A DNA stretch of 64,000 bases from Wenxinia saemankumensis (GCF_900141735.1 NZ_FQYO01000003.1:124001-188000); one strand, 5' to 3'. Counted from the first letter of the stretch, positions 33,538-42,826 are shown. Notes: generated by a model not told the origin, from the letters alone. Numbers and translations are program-made.

Positions 33538-34077
33538 ACCGCGTCGCGGGACCGTACTGGGCGGAGGATCGTCGTCGGCCGAGACCGGGCCCGTCCGGAT
33601 CGGCGCGAAGCACGAGTGAGGGGGGCCAGGGTCTCCCCGGCGGGCAGCCACCCGGTCATCCTGGGCCGAAATCGCGCGGGAATGCGCGTGCCGGGTCCGC
33701 GACCCGGTGGTCCGGGACCGGCCCGGCGGGCGCGATCCGGGGAAGGGCTCGGATCAGACCCCGCGCCGCCCCCGCTGGGTGGGGGCTGATGATCGCGGGG
33801 GCGGCGCGGGGCCTGTCCGATGGAGAGAGGTCTACCTGCCGCCCACGGCACGGATGCGGAGCGGGCGCGCCCGCCTTCCGGCCATTTCGGGGCCATTCCG
33901 GGACGTGGTTGACGAACGCCCTTCCACGGAGCGGGCCATCGCCCTGCCTCCCCTTCCGCGCATGGAACGGTTCCGCCGTTGCCGCGACGGGGTCGATCCG
34001 TCCGCCGGACCGGACAGGATCGTCCGGATCCGACCGCCCCCTTGATCGCAGGGCCGGGCAGCGCCACTCTTCACAGG
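33538..34077. other. Long intergenic region with a 17-bp inverted repeat
   Basis: The 540 bases between the second I78 gene and the DUF2794 gene contain no ORF with plausible composition. The main structure is the inverted repeat at 33759-33811. TTGACGAACG at 33907-33916 could be a -35 box for the plus-strand gene, but a matching -10 box is unclear. Confidence 0.45.
33759..33811. repeat. 17-bp perfect inverted repeat
   Basis: CCCCGCGCCGCCCCCGC (33759-33775) and GCGGGGGCGGCGCGGGG (33795-33811) are exact reverse complements with a 19-base loop. A second alternative pairing, ATCAG (33753-33757) with CTGAT (33786-33790), overlaps it. It lies 220 bases after the second I78 stop, with no T-run, so it need not be a terminator. 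Confidence 0.6.
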
Positions 34078-34422
34078 ATGACGGTGCCGACACCCCTCGC
34101 CCCCCGCCCCGCCGCCCCGCCCGACCGGGTCGCCTTCCATCGCACCGAACTGGGGCCGATCCTCGGCCTCTACGGTCGCATGGTCGCGGCCGGGGAATGG
34201 CGGGATTACGGGATCTCGTGCCTGCGCGACGTGGCCGTCTTCTCGATCTTCCGCCGCACGGCCGAGAATCCGCTCTACCGGATCGAGAAGCGCCCCGCCC
34301 TGCGCCTGCGGCAGGGACAATACGCGGTCTTCGGGATGGAGGGGCAGGTGCTCAAGCGCGGCAACGACCTCGCCGCCGTCCTGCGGGTGCTCGAACGCAA
34401 GCTGATCCGCGCGGTGGAGTGA
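34078..34422 (+). CDS. DUF2794 protein
   Basis: The 114-residue protein has the alphaproteobacterial DUF2794 pattern: VAFHRTELGPILGLYGRMVAAGEWRDY, FSIFRRTAENPLYRIEKRPALR and GQYAVFGMEGQVLKRGNDLAAVLRVLERKL. It is cytoplasmic, without cysteine clusters or membrane segments. Function is unknown; the family is nearly restricted to Alphaproteobacteria, which supports the taxonomic assignment. The ATG at 34078 with CACAGG upstream is the start where homology begins. The 244 bases that follow, to gpmI, hold no gene I can support. Confidence 0.88.
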   Translation: MTVPTPLAPRPAAPPDRVAFHRTELGPILGLYGRMVAAGEWRDYGISCLRDVAVFSIFRRTAENPLYRIEKRPALRLRQGQYAVFGMEGQVLKRGNDLAAVLRVLERKLIRAVE

Positions 34423-34666
34423 GGCGCTGTCGACCCGCCCCCGGTGAAGGCCGCGCGAGGATCCGGGGCGCCTGTGCCGCACGCCGCCATGACCGCCTTC
34501 GCCCTGCCGAGCGCAGCCGACCCGCACGGCGCCTGGCCGTCGCGGCCTCGCCCGCGACCGACCGAATGGCCGGCCCCGGCGCGGACCCTCCGGTCCGCCC
34601 CGCGTTCCATCGCCCGCCCGGCTGCGCTAGAACCCGCCCGAGCGCTTGAAGCCCAGGAGAGCCGCC

Positions 34667-36187
34667 ATGAGCCGATCCGGACCCGTCATCCTCTGCATCC
34701 TCGACGGTTGGGGCCTGCGCGATGACACGGCGAACAATGCCCCGGCATTGGCGAAGACGCCCGCCTACGACCGGATCATGGCGAGCTGCCCGCATGCCAC
34801 GCTGGTGACCTACGGCCCCGATGTCGGCCTGCCGGAGGGGCAGATGGGCAATTCCGAGGTCGGTCACACCAATATCGGCGCGGGCCGCGTCGTGCTGATG
34901 GACCTGCTGCAGATCGACAAGGTCGTCCGTGACGACGCTCTCGGCGACCAGGCGGCGCTGGCCGGGTTCGTCGACACGCTGAAGGGCACCGGCGGCACCG
35001 CGCATCTGATGGGCCTCGTCTCGGACGGGGGCGTCCATTCGCAGCTGCACCACATGATCGCGGCGGCAAGGACCATCGCCGCCGCCGGCGTGCCGGTCGC
35101 GATCCACGCGATCACCGACGGACGCGACGTGGCCCCCCGCTCGGCCGAGGAATATCTCGACACGCTCGCCGAAGGGCTGCCGGACGTGCCGGTCGCGACG
35201 GTCTCGGGCCGCTACTACGCGATGGACCGGGACAATCGCTGGAACCGGGTGGAACGCGCCTACCGGGCAATGGCGCTGGGCCAGGGCGACCACGCCGCGC
35301 CGGACGCGAAGGCCGCGCTCGCCGCCGCCTATGCGCGCGACCAGAGCGACGAGTTCGTCGAGCCGACGGTGATCGGCGATTATGCCGGGATGAAGGCCGG
35401 TGACGGGATCTTCATGCTGAACTTCCGCGCCGACCGGGCGCGCGAGATCCTCGCCGCGATGGGCGATCCGGACTTCGACGGCTTCGACCGGGGCGCGCGG
35501 CCCGATCTGGCGGCCCGGCTCGGCATGGTCGACTACTCGACCGAGCACGACCGCTACATGACCACGGTCTTCCCCAAGCAGAAGATCGTCAACACCCTGG
35601 GCGAATGGGTCGCGGCCAGGGGGCTGCGCCAGTTCCGGCTGGCCGAGACCGAGAAATACCCGCACGTCACCTTCTTCCTCAACGGCGGCCGCGAGGAGGT
35701 CTTCGCCGGCGAGGACCGCGCCATGCCGAAGAGCCCGGACGTCGCCACCTACGACCTGCAGCCCGAGATGAGCGCGCCCGAGGTGACCGAGAAGCTCGTC
35801 GGGGCGATCCGGGGCGGATACGACCTGATCGTGGTCAACTTCGCCAATCCCGACATGGTCGGCCATACCGGCGATCTGGACGCGGCGATCGCCGCCTGCG
35901 AAGCCGTGGACAAGGGCCTCGCCGCCGCGCTGGAGGCGCTGGAGGGGACCGGCGGGGCGATGGTGATGATCGCCGATCACGGCAATTGCGAGACGATGGT
36001 CGATCCCGAGACGGGCAAGCCGCATACCGCCCACACCACCAATCTTGTCCCCGTCGCCGTCTGGGGCGGGCCGGAGGGGGCGCATCTGCGCGACGGAAAG
36101 CTGGCCGACGTGGCCCCGACCGTGCTGGAGCTGATGGGCCTCGACCAGCCGGAGGAGATGACCGGGCGGAGCCTGATCGGGGCATGA
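34667..36187 (+). CDS. gpmI: 2,3-bisphosphoglycerate-independent phosphoglycerate mutase
   Basis: The 506-residue glycolytic/gluconeogenic enzyme interconverts 3- and 2-phosphoglycerate using two manganese ions. Seen: Asp13 in ILDGWGL, nucleophile Ser63 in GQMGNSEVGHTNIGAGR, ITDGRDVAPRSAEEYL, GRYYAMDRDNRW, and the alkaline-phosphatase-like end NFANPDMVGHTGD, ADHGNCETM and HTTNLVPV. Length is standard. RBS AGGAG lies 8 bases before the ATG at 34667. The first gene of a unit gpmI-envC-ctpA-rppH, with the 4-base overlap ATGA to the next gene. Confidence 0.97.
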   Translation: MSRSGPVILCILDGWGLRDDTANNAPALAKTPAYDRIMASCPHATLVTYGPDVGLPEGQMGNSEVGHTNIGAGRVVLMDLLQIDKVVRDDALGDQAALAGFVDTLKGTGGTAHLMGLVSDGGVHSQLHHMIAAARTIAAAGVPVAIHAITDGRDVAPRSAEEYLDTLAEGLPDVPVATVSGRYYAMDRDNRWNRVERAYRAMALGQGDHAAPDAKAALAAAYARDQSDEFVEPTVIGDYAGMKAGDGIFMLNFRADRAREILAAMGDPDFDGFDRGARPDLAARLGMVDYSTEHDRYMTTVFPKQKIVNTLGEWVAARGLRQFRLAETEKYPHVTFFLNGGREEVFAGEDRAMPKSPDVATYDLQPEMSAPEVTEKLVGAIRGGYDLIVVNFANPDMVGHTGDLDAAIAACEAVDKGLAAALEALEGTGGAMVMIADHGNCETMVDPETGKPHTAHTTNLVPVAVWGGPEGAHLRDGKLADVAPTVLELMGLDQPEEMTGRSLIGA

Positions 36188-37320
36188 GGCGCGCGGCCCT
36201 TCTCCTCTCCGCGCTGCTCGCGGCGCCGGCCGGCGTGCCCGCGCAGGTCGATACCGCCGCCGCCGCCCGCGACGCGGCCGAGCAGCTCGCCACGGCCGGC
36301 GAGCGCCTCGCCGATACGGGCGAGGGCGCATCCGAGCGCATCGCCGCGCTGAGCGAGACGGTGCGCGCCTACGAGGAGGGGCTGGAGGCGCTGCGCGAGG
36401 GACTGCGCCGCGTCGCGATCCGCCAGCAGACCCTGCAGGACGAGCTCGACGGCCGGCGCGAGGACATCGCCGAGTTGCTGGGCACGCTGCAGGTGATGAG
36501 CCGCGCGCCCGCGCCGATGCTGCTGCTGCACCCGATCGGGCCGCTCGGCACTGCGCGGGGTGGCCTTCTCGCCGCCGACGTGACGCCCGCGCTGCAGGCC
36601 GAGGTGGCCGAACTGACCACCGCGCTCGAGGAGGCGGCAGAACTGCGCGCCCTGCAGGACAGCGCCCGCCGCACGCTGGAGGAGGGGCTGGTCGGCGCCC
36701 AGCAGGCCCGCGCCGAGCTGGCCGAGGCCGCGTCCAACCGCGAGGACCTGCCCCGCCGCTTCGCCGAGGACCCGGTGAAGACGGCGCTGCTGATCGCCTC
36801 GACCGAGACGCTCGACGCCTTCGCCAGCGGCCTCGCCTCGGTCGTCGACCAGGAGCTGCGGAACATCATCCCCGACGCGGCCGAGCGGAAGGGCACGCTG
36901 CGCCTGCCGGTGCAGGGCAGCGTCCTGCGCGGCTACGGCGAGGCCGATGCCGCCGGCACCCAGCGCCCCGGGCTGGTGATCGCGGCCGCGCCGCGCGCGC
37001 TCGTCACCAGTCCCGCCGCCGCGACGATCCGCTTCCAGGGACCGCTCCTCGATTACGGCAACGTCGTCATCCTCGAGCCGGCGCCGGACGTGCTCTTCGT
37101 CGTCGCGGGCCTGGCGGAGGCGTTCGGGCAGGCCGGGCAGGTCGTGCCCGAGGGCGCGCCGATCGGATTGATGGGCGGTGTCACGCCGAGCGCTGACGCG
37201 ATATTGAGCGGGGCGGCGAACGGGGGCGGTGCCAATCGCAGCGAAACCCTGTATCTCGAGGTCCGAGAGGGGCAGGAGACCGTTGACCCGCTGGACTGGT
37301 TCGATCGCAGCGCCACCTGA
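36184..37320 (+). CDS. envC: EnvC-like murein hydrolase activator with degenerate LytM domain
   Basis: The 378-residue exported protein has a signal peptide (1-20), two long coiled-coil stretches (about 25-105 and 135-185) and a carboxy-terminal LytM/M23-like domain (about 238-375: GTLRLPVQGSVLRGYGE ... GNVVILEPAPDVLFVVAGL ... IGLMGG). The zinc ligands of active M23 peptidases (HxxxD, HxH) are missing, as in E. coli EnvC, which stimulates amidases without cutting peptidoglycan itself. Position between gpmI and ctpA is the usual one for this gene in alphaproteobacteria. Start overlaps the gpmI stop. Confidence 0.88.
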   Translation: MRRAALLLSALLAAPAGVPAQVDTAAAARDAAEQLATAGERLADTGEGASERIAALSETVRAYEEGLEALREGLRRVAIRQQTLQDELDGRREDIAELLGTLQVMSRAPAPMLLLHPIGPLGTARGGLLAADVTPALQAEVAELTTALEEAAELRALQDSARRTLEEGLVGAQQARAELAEAASNREDLPRRFAEDPVKTALLIASTETLDAFASGLASVVDQELRNIIPDAAERKGTLRLPVQGSVLRGYGEADAAGTQRPGLVIAAAPRALVTSPAAATIRFQGPLLDYGNVVILEPAPDVLFVVAGLAEAFGQAGQVVPEGAPIGLMGGVTPSADAILSGAANGGGANRSETLYLEVREGQETVDPLDWFDRSAT

Positions 37321-37387
37321 CCCTTCACGAGCAGCACCGCGACGGCCCCCGCCAGGGCGAGGGGCCGCGACAGACGGGGAGAGACAC

Positions 37388-38779
37388 ATGCGACACGTCC
37401 TGATGGCCGCCGGGGGCGGGATCGCCCTGGGGCTGGTGACCTCCACCCAGCTTGCCGCCCCGCTCTTCGCGCAGGAGACCGGGCAGAGCACCGTCTACGA
37501 GCAGCTCGACCTTTTCGGCGACATCTTCGAGCGGATCCGCGCGCAATATGTCGAGGAGGTGGAGCCGACCGACCTCATCGAGGCGGCGATCAACGGCATG
37601 CTGACCTCGCTCGACCCCCATTCCAGCTACCTCTCCTCCGAGGATGCGACCGCGATGCGGGTGCAGACCCGGGGCGAATTCGGCGGCCTCGGCATCGAGG
37701 TGACACAGGAGGAGGGCTGGGTGAAGGTCGTCTCTCCGATGGACGGCACCCCGGCCGACGCGGCGGGCGTCGAGGCGGGCGACTTCATTACCGCCGTCGA
37801 CGGCGAGAGCGTGCTCGGCCTGACGCTGGACGAGGCGGTCGAGCTGATGCGCGGCCCCGTCGGATCCGAGATCGTCATCACCCTCGTGCGCGAGGGGCAG
37901 GACGAGCCCTTCGACGTGTCCATCATCCGCGACACGATCCGCCTCACCGCCGTCCGCTCGCGCACCGAGGGCGAGACGGTGGTCCTGCGGGTCACGACCT
38001 TCTCCGACCAGACCTTCCCCAACCTGCAGGAGGGCCTGGCCGAGCAGATCGAGGCCGCCGGCGGGATCGACAACGTCAACGGCGTCGTGCTCGACCTGCG
38101 CAACAATCCGGGCGGGCTGCTGAACCAGGCGGTCTATGTCGCGGACGCCTTCCTCGACGAGGGCGAGATCGTCTCGACGCGGGGGCGCGACCCGGCGGAC
38201 GGCGACCGCTACTACGCGCAGGACGGCGACCTGATCGACGGACTGCCGATCGTGGTGCTGATCAACGGCGGCTCTGCCTCGGCCTCCGAGATCGTGGCCG
38301 GCGCGCTGCAGGATCACCGCCGCGCCATCGTCGTGGGCGAGCAGAGCTTCGGCAAGGGATCGGTCCAGACCGTCATGCCGCTGCAGGGCGATGCCGCGAT
38401 GCGGCTGACCACGGCGCGCTACTACACGCCGTCCGGCCGGTCGATCCAGGCGCTGGGCATCTCGCCCGACATTGTCGTCCACCAGCCGCGACCCGATCCC
38501 GTCGATCCCGATGCGGAGGAGGAAGAGACGCTGCCGTTCCGCAGCGAGGCCGACCTGCGCGGCGCGCTGACCAACGAATCGCTCTCCGACGACGAGATGC
38601 AGACCCTCGAGGAAGAGCGCGATCGGGCCGAGGCCGCCGCGCAGCTGCGCGAGGAGGATTACCAGCTCGCCTACGCGATCGACATCCTCAAGGGCCTGTC
38701 CGCCCTCGGCCCGCAGGTCGAGCGGCCTGCCGTCGTCCGCTCCGAGGCGGAGGACCAGGCCGCGGTCGTCGACCAGTGA
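37388..38779 (+). CDS. ctpA: Carboxy-terminal processing peptidase (S41 family)
   Basis: The 463-residue periplasmic serine protease has a signal peptide (1-29), an amino-terminal helical part, a PDZ domain (about 90-170, GGLGIEVTQEEGWVKVVSP) and a catalytic core with GVVLDLRNNPGGLL, nucleophile serine in GGSASASEI (295-302) and Lys323 in GEQSFGKGSVQT. It would trim carboxy termini of periplasmic and envelope proteins, including peptidoglycan hydrolases. The end is acidic (EEEETLPF ... EDQAAVVDQ). The ATG at 37388 follows GGGAGAGACAC; the rppH start is inside its stop (GTGA). Confidence 0.95.
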   Translation: MRHVLMAAGGGIALGLVTSTQLAAPLFAQETGQSTVYEQLDLFGDIFERIRAQYVEEVEPTDLIEAAINGMLTSLDPHSSYLSSEDATAMRVQTRGEFGGLGIEVTQEEGWVKVVSPMDGTPADAAGVEAGDFITAVDGESVLGLTLDEAVELMRGPVGSEIVITLVREGQDEPFDVSIIRDTIRLTAVRSRTEGETVVLRVTTFSDQTFPNLQEGLAEQIEAAGGIDNVNGVVLDLRNNPGGLLNQAVYVADAFLDEGEIVSTRGRDPADGDRYYAQDGDLIDGLPIVVLINGGSASASEIVAGALQDHRRAIVVGEQSFGKGSVQTVMPLQGDAAMRLTTARYYTPSGRSIQALGISPDIVVHQPRPDPVDPDAEEEETLPFRSEADLRGALTNESLSDDEMQTLEEERDRAEAAAQLREEDYQLAYAIDILKGLSALGPQVERPAVVRSEAEDQAAVVDQ

Positions 38780-39282
38780 CCGACCGGGCGGCCGATCCCT
38801 CCGGCGACGCTGACGGGGATCCCCGGCCCTATCGTCCCTGCGTCGGGGTGATGCTGGCGAATGCGCGGGGCGAGGTCTTCCTCGGCCAGCGCGCGGACCG
38901 GACCGAGGCGGCCTGGCAGATGCCGCAGGGCGGGATCGACGCGGGCGAATCGCCCGAGGAGGCTGCCCTTCGCGAGCTGCGAGAGGAGACCGGGCTTGCC
39001 CCGGACAAGGTGCGGATCGAGGCCGTCTCGGCGCGTCCCCATGCCTACGATTTCCCGCCGGGCGTCGCCGACGCCCGCTGGGGCGGGCGCTTTCGCGGTC
39101 AGGAGCAGACTTGGTTGCTCGTCCGCCTGACCGGCGCCGACGCGGACATCGACATCGCCACCGACCATCCCGAATTCTCGGCCTGGCGCTGGGCGATGCC
39201 GGACGAGGCGCTCGAGGCCATCGTCCCCTTCAAGCGCCCCGTCTACGAAGAGGTCGTGCGGGAATTCCGCAGCCTGCTCTGA
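38776..39282 (+). CDS. rppH: RNA pyrophosphohydrolase (Nudix)
   Basis: The 168-residue enzyme removes pyrophosphate from the 5' ends of mRNAs and so starts their decay. Seen: RPCVGVMLANARGEVFLGQR, WQMPQGGIDAGESPEEAALR, and the rest of the Nudix box ELREETGL with the metal-binding glutamates, then WGGRFRGQEQTWLLVR and EFSAWRWAMPDEALEAIVPFKRPVYEEVV, as in RppH/NudH. Translation starts at GTG 38776 overlapping the ctpA stop. The first 14 residues are extra and acidic. Convergent with the lytic transglycosylase gene, 18 bases away. Confidence 0.95.
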   Translation: MTDRAADPSGDADGDPRPYRPCVGVMLANARGEVFLGQRADRTEAAWQMPQGGIDAGESPEEAALRELREETGLAPDKVRIEAVSARPHAYDFPPGVADARWGGRFRGQEQTWLLVRLTGADADIDIATDHPEFSAWRWAMPDEALEAIVPFKRPVYEEVVREFRSLL

Positions 39283-39300
39283 CCCTTTCCTGCGGCCCCC

Positions 39301-40455
39301 TCAGCGCCGCAGGGCGGCGAGCAGCGCCAGCGACGGCTCGCCGGTGACGCTCTGCCCGTTCGCCGCCTGCCAGTCCCGGATCGCCTGGAACGTGCCGGTC
39401 CCGACGCGCCCGTCCGTGCCGTTCGTGTCGTAGCCGGCGGCGGTCAGCAGGCGCTGCATCTCGATGCGCTCGGCCTCGGTCAGCGGCCGTTCCCCCGCGG
39501 GCCAGAGCGTGACCAGCGGCCCCGCGCCGCGCAGCCGATCGCTGAGATGCCCGACCGCGATGATGTAGGTCGTCGCATTGTTGTAGCGGCGTATCGCCTC
39601 GGCGTTGCGGGTGAAGCGGAAGGACGGGCCGCCCGCCTCCGGCGTGACCGTGTTCGTCGACACGCCCGCCGGGATGCTGGTCGTGCCGCCGACTTCCGCC
39701 CCCCAGGGCACGCCGCGCGTCCAGCCCGACGATTGCAGGTAGCGCGCGGTCGAGGCGAGCGCGTCGGTCGGATCCTCGGACCAGATGTCGCGCCGGCCGT
39801 CGCCGCGGAAATCCACCGCGAGCGACTGGTAGCTGGTCGGAATGAACTGCGTGTGTCCCATCGCGCCGGCCCAGCTGCCGACCATGCCCTCGGGCGAGAC
39901 GTCGCCGTTCTGCAGGATGCGCAGCGCCGCGATCAGCTGCCCGGCGAAGAACTCGCCGCGCCGCCCGTCCTCGGCCAGGGTGGCGAGGGCCGAGATGGTG
40001 GGAATGTCGCCCCGGTTCGACCCGTAGCTGCTCTCCAGGCCCCAGATCGCGACCACGACCTCGCGGTCGACGCCGTAGCGCGCCTCGATCTCGTCCAGGA
40101 CCGAGCCGTAGCGCGCCAGCATCGCCCGCCCCTCGGCCACGCGGGTATCCGTCACGGCGCTGCCCAGGTACTGTCGCAGCGACCGGCTGAACTCGGCCTG
40201 GTTGCGGTCGCGCTCGATCACGTCGGGCCGGTAGGTCGCGCTGGCGAAGGCGCGATCGTAGACCGCCGGCGAGATCCCCTCGGACAGGGCGCGGGGACGG
40301 AAGCCGGCGACCCACTGGGCGAAGCGTGCGCTCTGTTCGGCGGTGGGCTGCACGACAGGGCTCCTCTCGACGGGTTGGCCGGCGCCGTAGCCGCCGCCGC
40401 AGGCGGCGAGCACGGCCAGGGCCGCGATCGCGCCGAATTTCCTTGGTGATGTCAT
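39301..40455 (-). CDS. Lytic murein transglycosylase (MltB/SLT2 type) lipoprotein
   Basis: The 384-residue lipoprotein cleaves the glycan backbone of peptidoglycan to 1,6-anhydro products. Seen: lipobox LAAC (Cys19), SLT2 domain (about 40-300) with catalytic Glu in AIWGLESSYGSNRGD, GSWAGAMGHTQFIPTSY and YNNATTYIIAVGHLSDRL, and a PG-binding-1 domain at the end (EIQRLL-like EMQRLLTAAGYDTNGTDGRVGTGT). The ATG at 40455 is used; a TTG three codons earlier is possible. A 14-bp stem (40501-40548) lies upstream, between this gene and rnr. Confidence 0.93.
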   Translation of the reverse strand: MTSPRKFGAIAALAVLAACGGGYGAGQPVERSPVVQPTAEQSARFAQWVAGFRPRALSEGISPAVYDRAFASATYRPDVIERDRNQAEFSRSLRQYLGSAVTDTRVAEGRAMLARYGSVLDEIEARYGVDREVVVAIWGLESSYGSNRGDIPTISALATLAEDGRRGEFFAGQLIAALRILQNGDVSPEGMVGSWAGAMGHTQFIPTSYQSLAVDFRGDGRRDIWSEDPTDALASTARYLQSSGWTRGVPWGAEVGGTTSIPAGVSTNTVTPEAGGPSFRFTRNAEAIRRYNNATTYIIAVGHLSDRLRGAGPLVTLWPAGERPLTEAERIEMQRLLTAAGYDTNGTDGRVGTGTFQAIRDWQAANGQSVTGEPSLALLAALRR

Positions 40456-40500
40456 CGCCTGCAAGCCTCGAATATCTGGTTGCCCCGCAGGCTAGAGGAC

Positions 40501-40548
40501 CGGCGGGGCGGCGCAATGACGCGCGCGCCGCTCGGCGCCGCCCCGCCG
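40501..40548. terminator. 14-bp GC hairpin between rnr and the transglycosylase gene
   Basis: CGGCGGGGCGGCGC (40501-40514) and GCGCCGCCCCGCCG (40535-40548) are perfect reverse complements around a 20-base loop. It begins 23 bases after the rnr stop. No T-run follows; it may insulate rnr from the downstream gene or stabilise the rnr mRNA. Confidence 0.5.
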
Positions 40549-40570
40549 ATCACGTCCGCGTCATGACCGG

Positions 40571-42826
40571 TCACTGGCGGCGGCGGCGGACCTTGCGCTC
40601 CTTCGCGCGGCCGGCATGGGCGGCGCGCCCCTTCGCCCGCTTCGGCGGCTTGCCGGGGCGCCGCGTCCGTGCGCCCGCCATCGCGTCGCCCTCCACCTCC
40701 AGCAGGGTGGCGATCAGCCCGCCCGAGATCGGCGCCGCCTCGTCCAGCCGCACCAGCACCCGCGCGCCGAGGCCGATCACCCGTCCGCTGTCGCCGCCTA
40801 TCAGCGTCTGGCTGTCGCGGTCGTAGTGGAAATACTCATCCCCGATCGCCCGCATCGGGACCAGCGCGTCCGCCCCCGTCCCGTCCAGCTTGACGAAGGC
40901 GCCCGCCCGGCTGATCCCGCTGACCCGTCCGCCGATCTCGGTCCCGACATGGGAGGACAGGTAGGCGGCGAGGTAGCGGTCGGTCGTGTCCCGTTCGGCC
41001 ACCATGCTGCGCCGCTCGGTATCCGAGATCTGCTTGGCCGTGGCGTCCAGCATCTCGACATCCACCTCCGACAGCCCGTCCTCGCCCCATCCGTGGGCGC
41101 GGATCAGCGCGCGGTGCACGATCAGGTCCGAATAGCGCCGGATCGGCGAGGTGAAATGCGCGTAATTCCGCAGGGCGAGACCGAAATGCCCGAAATTCTC
41201 GGGATTGTAATAGGCCTGCGTCATGGCGCGGAGGGTGGAGAGATTGATGAGCTCCTGCTCGTCCTTGCCCTCGGCCTGTTTCAGCAGCCGGTTCAGGTGC
41301 GAGGTCTGCAGCACCTGCCCCTTCGCCAGCGTCAGCCCCGAGGCCTGCGCCGTCTCGCGCAGGGCGTCGAGCTTCTCGGGGTCGGGTTCCTCGTGCACGC
41401 GGAAGAGCAGGGGGGTCTTTTTCGCGATCAGCGTCTCGGCCGCGCAGACATTGGCGAGAACCATGAATTCCTCGATCAGCCGGTGCGCGTCGAGCCGCTC
41501 CTTGAAGTCGACCGAGGTGACCTCGCCCGCCTCGTCCAGCACGATCTGACGCTCGGGCAGGTCCAGCTCGAGCGGCTGCCGCGCCTCGCGGGCGCGTGTG
41601 AGGGCGCCGTAGGCGGCGTAGAGCGGCCGGATCACCGTCTCCATCAGGGGGCCGAGCCGGTCCGACACTTCGCCGTCCATCGCCCGCTGCACCTCCTCGT
41701 AGGGCAGCGAGGCCCGGCTCTCCATCAGGCCGCGGTGGAAGTCGTGGGTCCGCTTGCGCCCCTCGGCCTCGATCACCATGCGCACCGCGATCACCGCGCG
41801 CGGCACCGCCTCGTGGAGCGAGCAGAGATCGCCCGAGAGCGCGTCGGGCAGCATCGGCACGACGCGGTCCGGAAAGTATGTCGAATTGCCGCGCTTGCGC
41901 GCCTCCCGGTCCAGATCCGATTGCGGTTTGACATAGGCCGCCACGTCCGCGATCGCGACCCACAGCACGAAGCCGCCCGGATTGTCCGGGTCGTCGTCGG
42001 GGATCGCCAGCACCGCGTCGTCGCGGTCGCGCGCATCGGTGGGGTCGATGGTGACGAGGGGCAGGTGCCGCAGATCCTCTCGTCCCTTCAGGCCCACCGG
42101 CTTCATCCGCTCGGCCTCGTCGATCACCTCCGCGGGGAAGCGGTCGGGGATGCCGTGCTCGTGGATCGCGATCAGCGACACGGCGCGCGGCGCGGACGGA
42201 TCGCCGAGCCGGGCGGTGATCCGCGCCTTCGGCAGGCCCATCCGGCCCTTCGGCCCCGCGGGCTCCGCCTCCACCAGCTCGCCGTCGCGGGCGCCGTTCT
42301 CGGCCCCCGCCGGGACCAGCCAGTCCCGGCTCGACCCCTTCTCGACCGGCAGGATGCGGCCGCCCTCGGCCTCCTTGCGGTAGATGCCGACGACCGAGCC
42401 CGCGGCCTGGGCGATGCGCCGGATCATCCGGGCGGTGTAGTCCTGCTCCTCCCCCGGCGTTGCGGTCAGCCGCGCCAGCAGCCTGTCGCCCTCGGCCAAA
42501 GCGGGGTCGCCGTCGCGGGGCTGGAACAGGATCCGCGGCTCGGCCCCCTGCCCATGCCATTCCATCGGCTTGAGGTAGAGATCGCCCGACGCGTCCGGCG
42601 CCAGCGCCTGCATGACGCTCACCGGCGGCAGCGTCTCGGGGTCGCGGAAGGTCTTGCGCGACTTGAGGACGACCCCTTCCGCCTCCAGCTCCTTGAGCAT
42701 CCGCTTGAGGTCGATCCGCGCGGCCCCCTTGATGCCGAACGCCTTCGCGATCTCGCGCTTGGTGGTTTCCTGCGGATGCTGCGCGATCCAGTCGCGGATC
42801 TGCGCCTTGCTGGGGAGGTCTGTCAT
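40571..42826 (-). CDS. rnr: Ribonuclease R
   Basis: The 751-residue 3'-5' exoribonuclease degrades structured RNA. Seen in order: winged-helix start (QIRDWIAQHPQETTKREIAKAF), cold-shock-like OB folds, RNB catalytic domain with the metal site DPTDARDRDD (261-270), HFTSPIRRYSDLIVHRAL, S1 domain (about 640-715, IGGRVSGISRAGAFVKLD) and a very basic tail (RRPGKPPKRAKGRAAH ... KERKVRRRRQ) that probably helps RNA binding. Length is in the family range. In the opposite direction the GNAT and dapE genes lie upstream, with the same orientation. Confidence 0.96.
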   Translation of the reverse strand: MTDLPSKAQIRDWIAQHPQETTKREIAKAFGIKGAARIDLKRMLKELEAEGVVLKSRKTFRDPETLPPVSVMQALAPDASGDLYLKPMEWHGQGAEPRILFQPRDGDPALAEGDRLLARLTATPGEEQDYTARMIRRIAQAAGSVVGIYRKEAEGGRILPVEKGSSRDWLVPAGAENGARDGELVEAEPAGPKGRMGLPKARITARLGDPSAPRAVSLIAIHEHGIPDRFPAEVIDEAERMKPVGLKGREDLRHLPLVTIDPTDARDRDDAVLAIPDDDPDNPGGFVLWVAIADVAAYVKPQSDLDREARKRGNSTYFPDRVVPMLPDALSGDLCSLHEAVPRAVIAVRMVIEAEGRKRTHDFHRGLMESRASLPYEEVQRAMDGEVSDRLGPLMETVIRPLYAAYGALTRAREARQPLELDLPERQIVLDEAGEVTSVDFKERLDAHRLIEEFMVLANVCAAETLIAKKTPLLFRVHEEPDPEKLDALRETAQASGLTLAKGQVLQTSHLNRLLKQAEGKDEQELINLSTLRAMTQAYYNPENFGHFGLALRNYAHFTSPIRRYSDLIVHRALIRAHGWGEDGLSEVDVEMLDATAKQISDTERRSMVAERDTTDRYLAAYLSSHVGTEIGGRVSGISRAGAFVKLDGTGADALVPMRAIGDEYFHYDRDSQTLIGGDSGRVIGLGARVLVRLDEAAPISGGLIATLLEVEGDAMAGARTRRPGKPPKRAKGRAAHAGRAKERKVRRRRQ

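Noticed and set aside
33656-34093. Possible 145-codon minus-strand gene in the 540-base intergenic region
   Set aside because: Pro/Arg/Ala-rich with no domain or RBS; it also crosses the 17-bp inverted repeat and the start of the DUF2794 gene.
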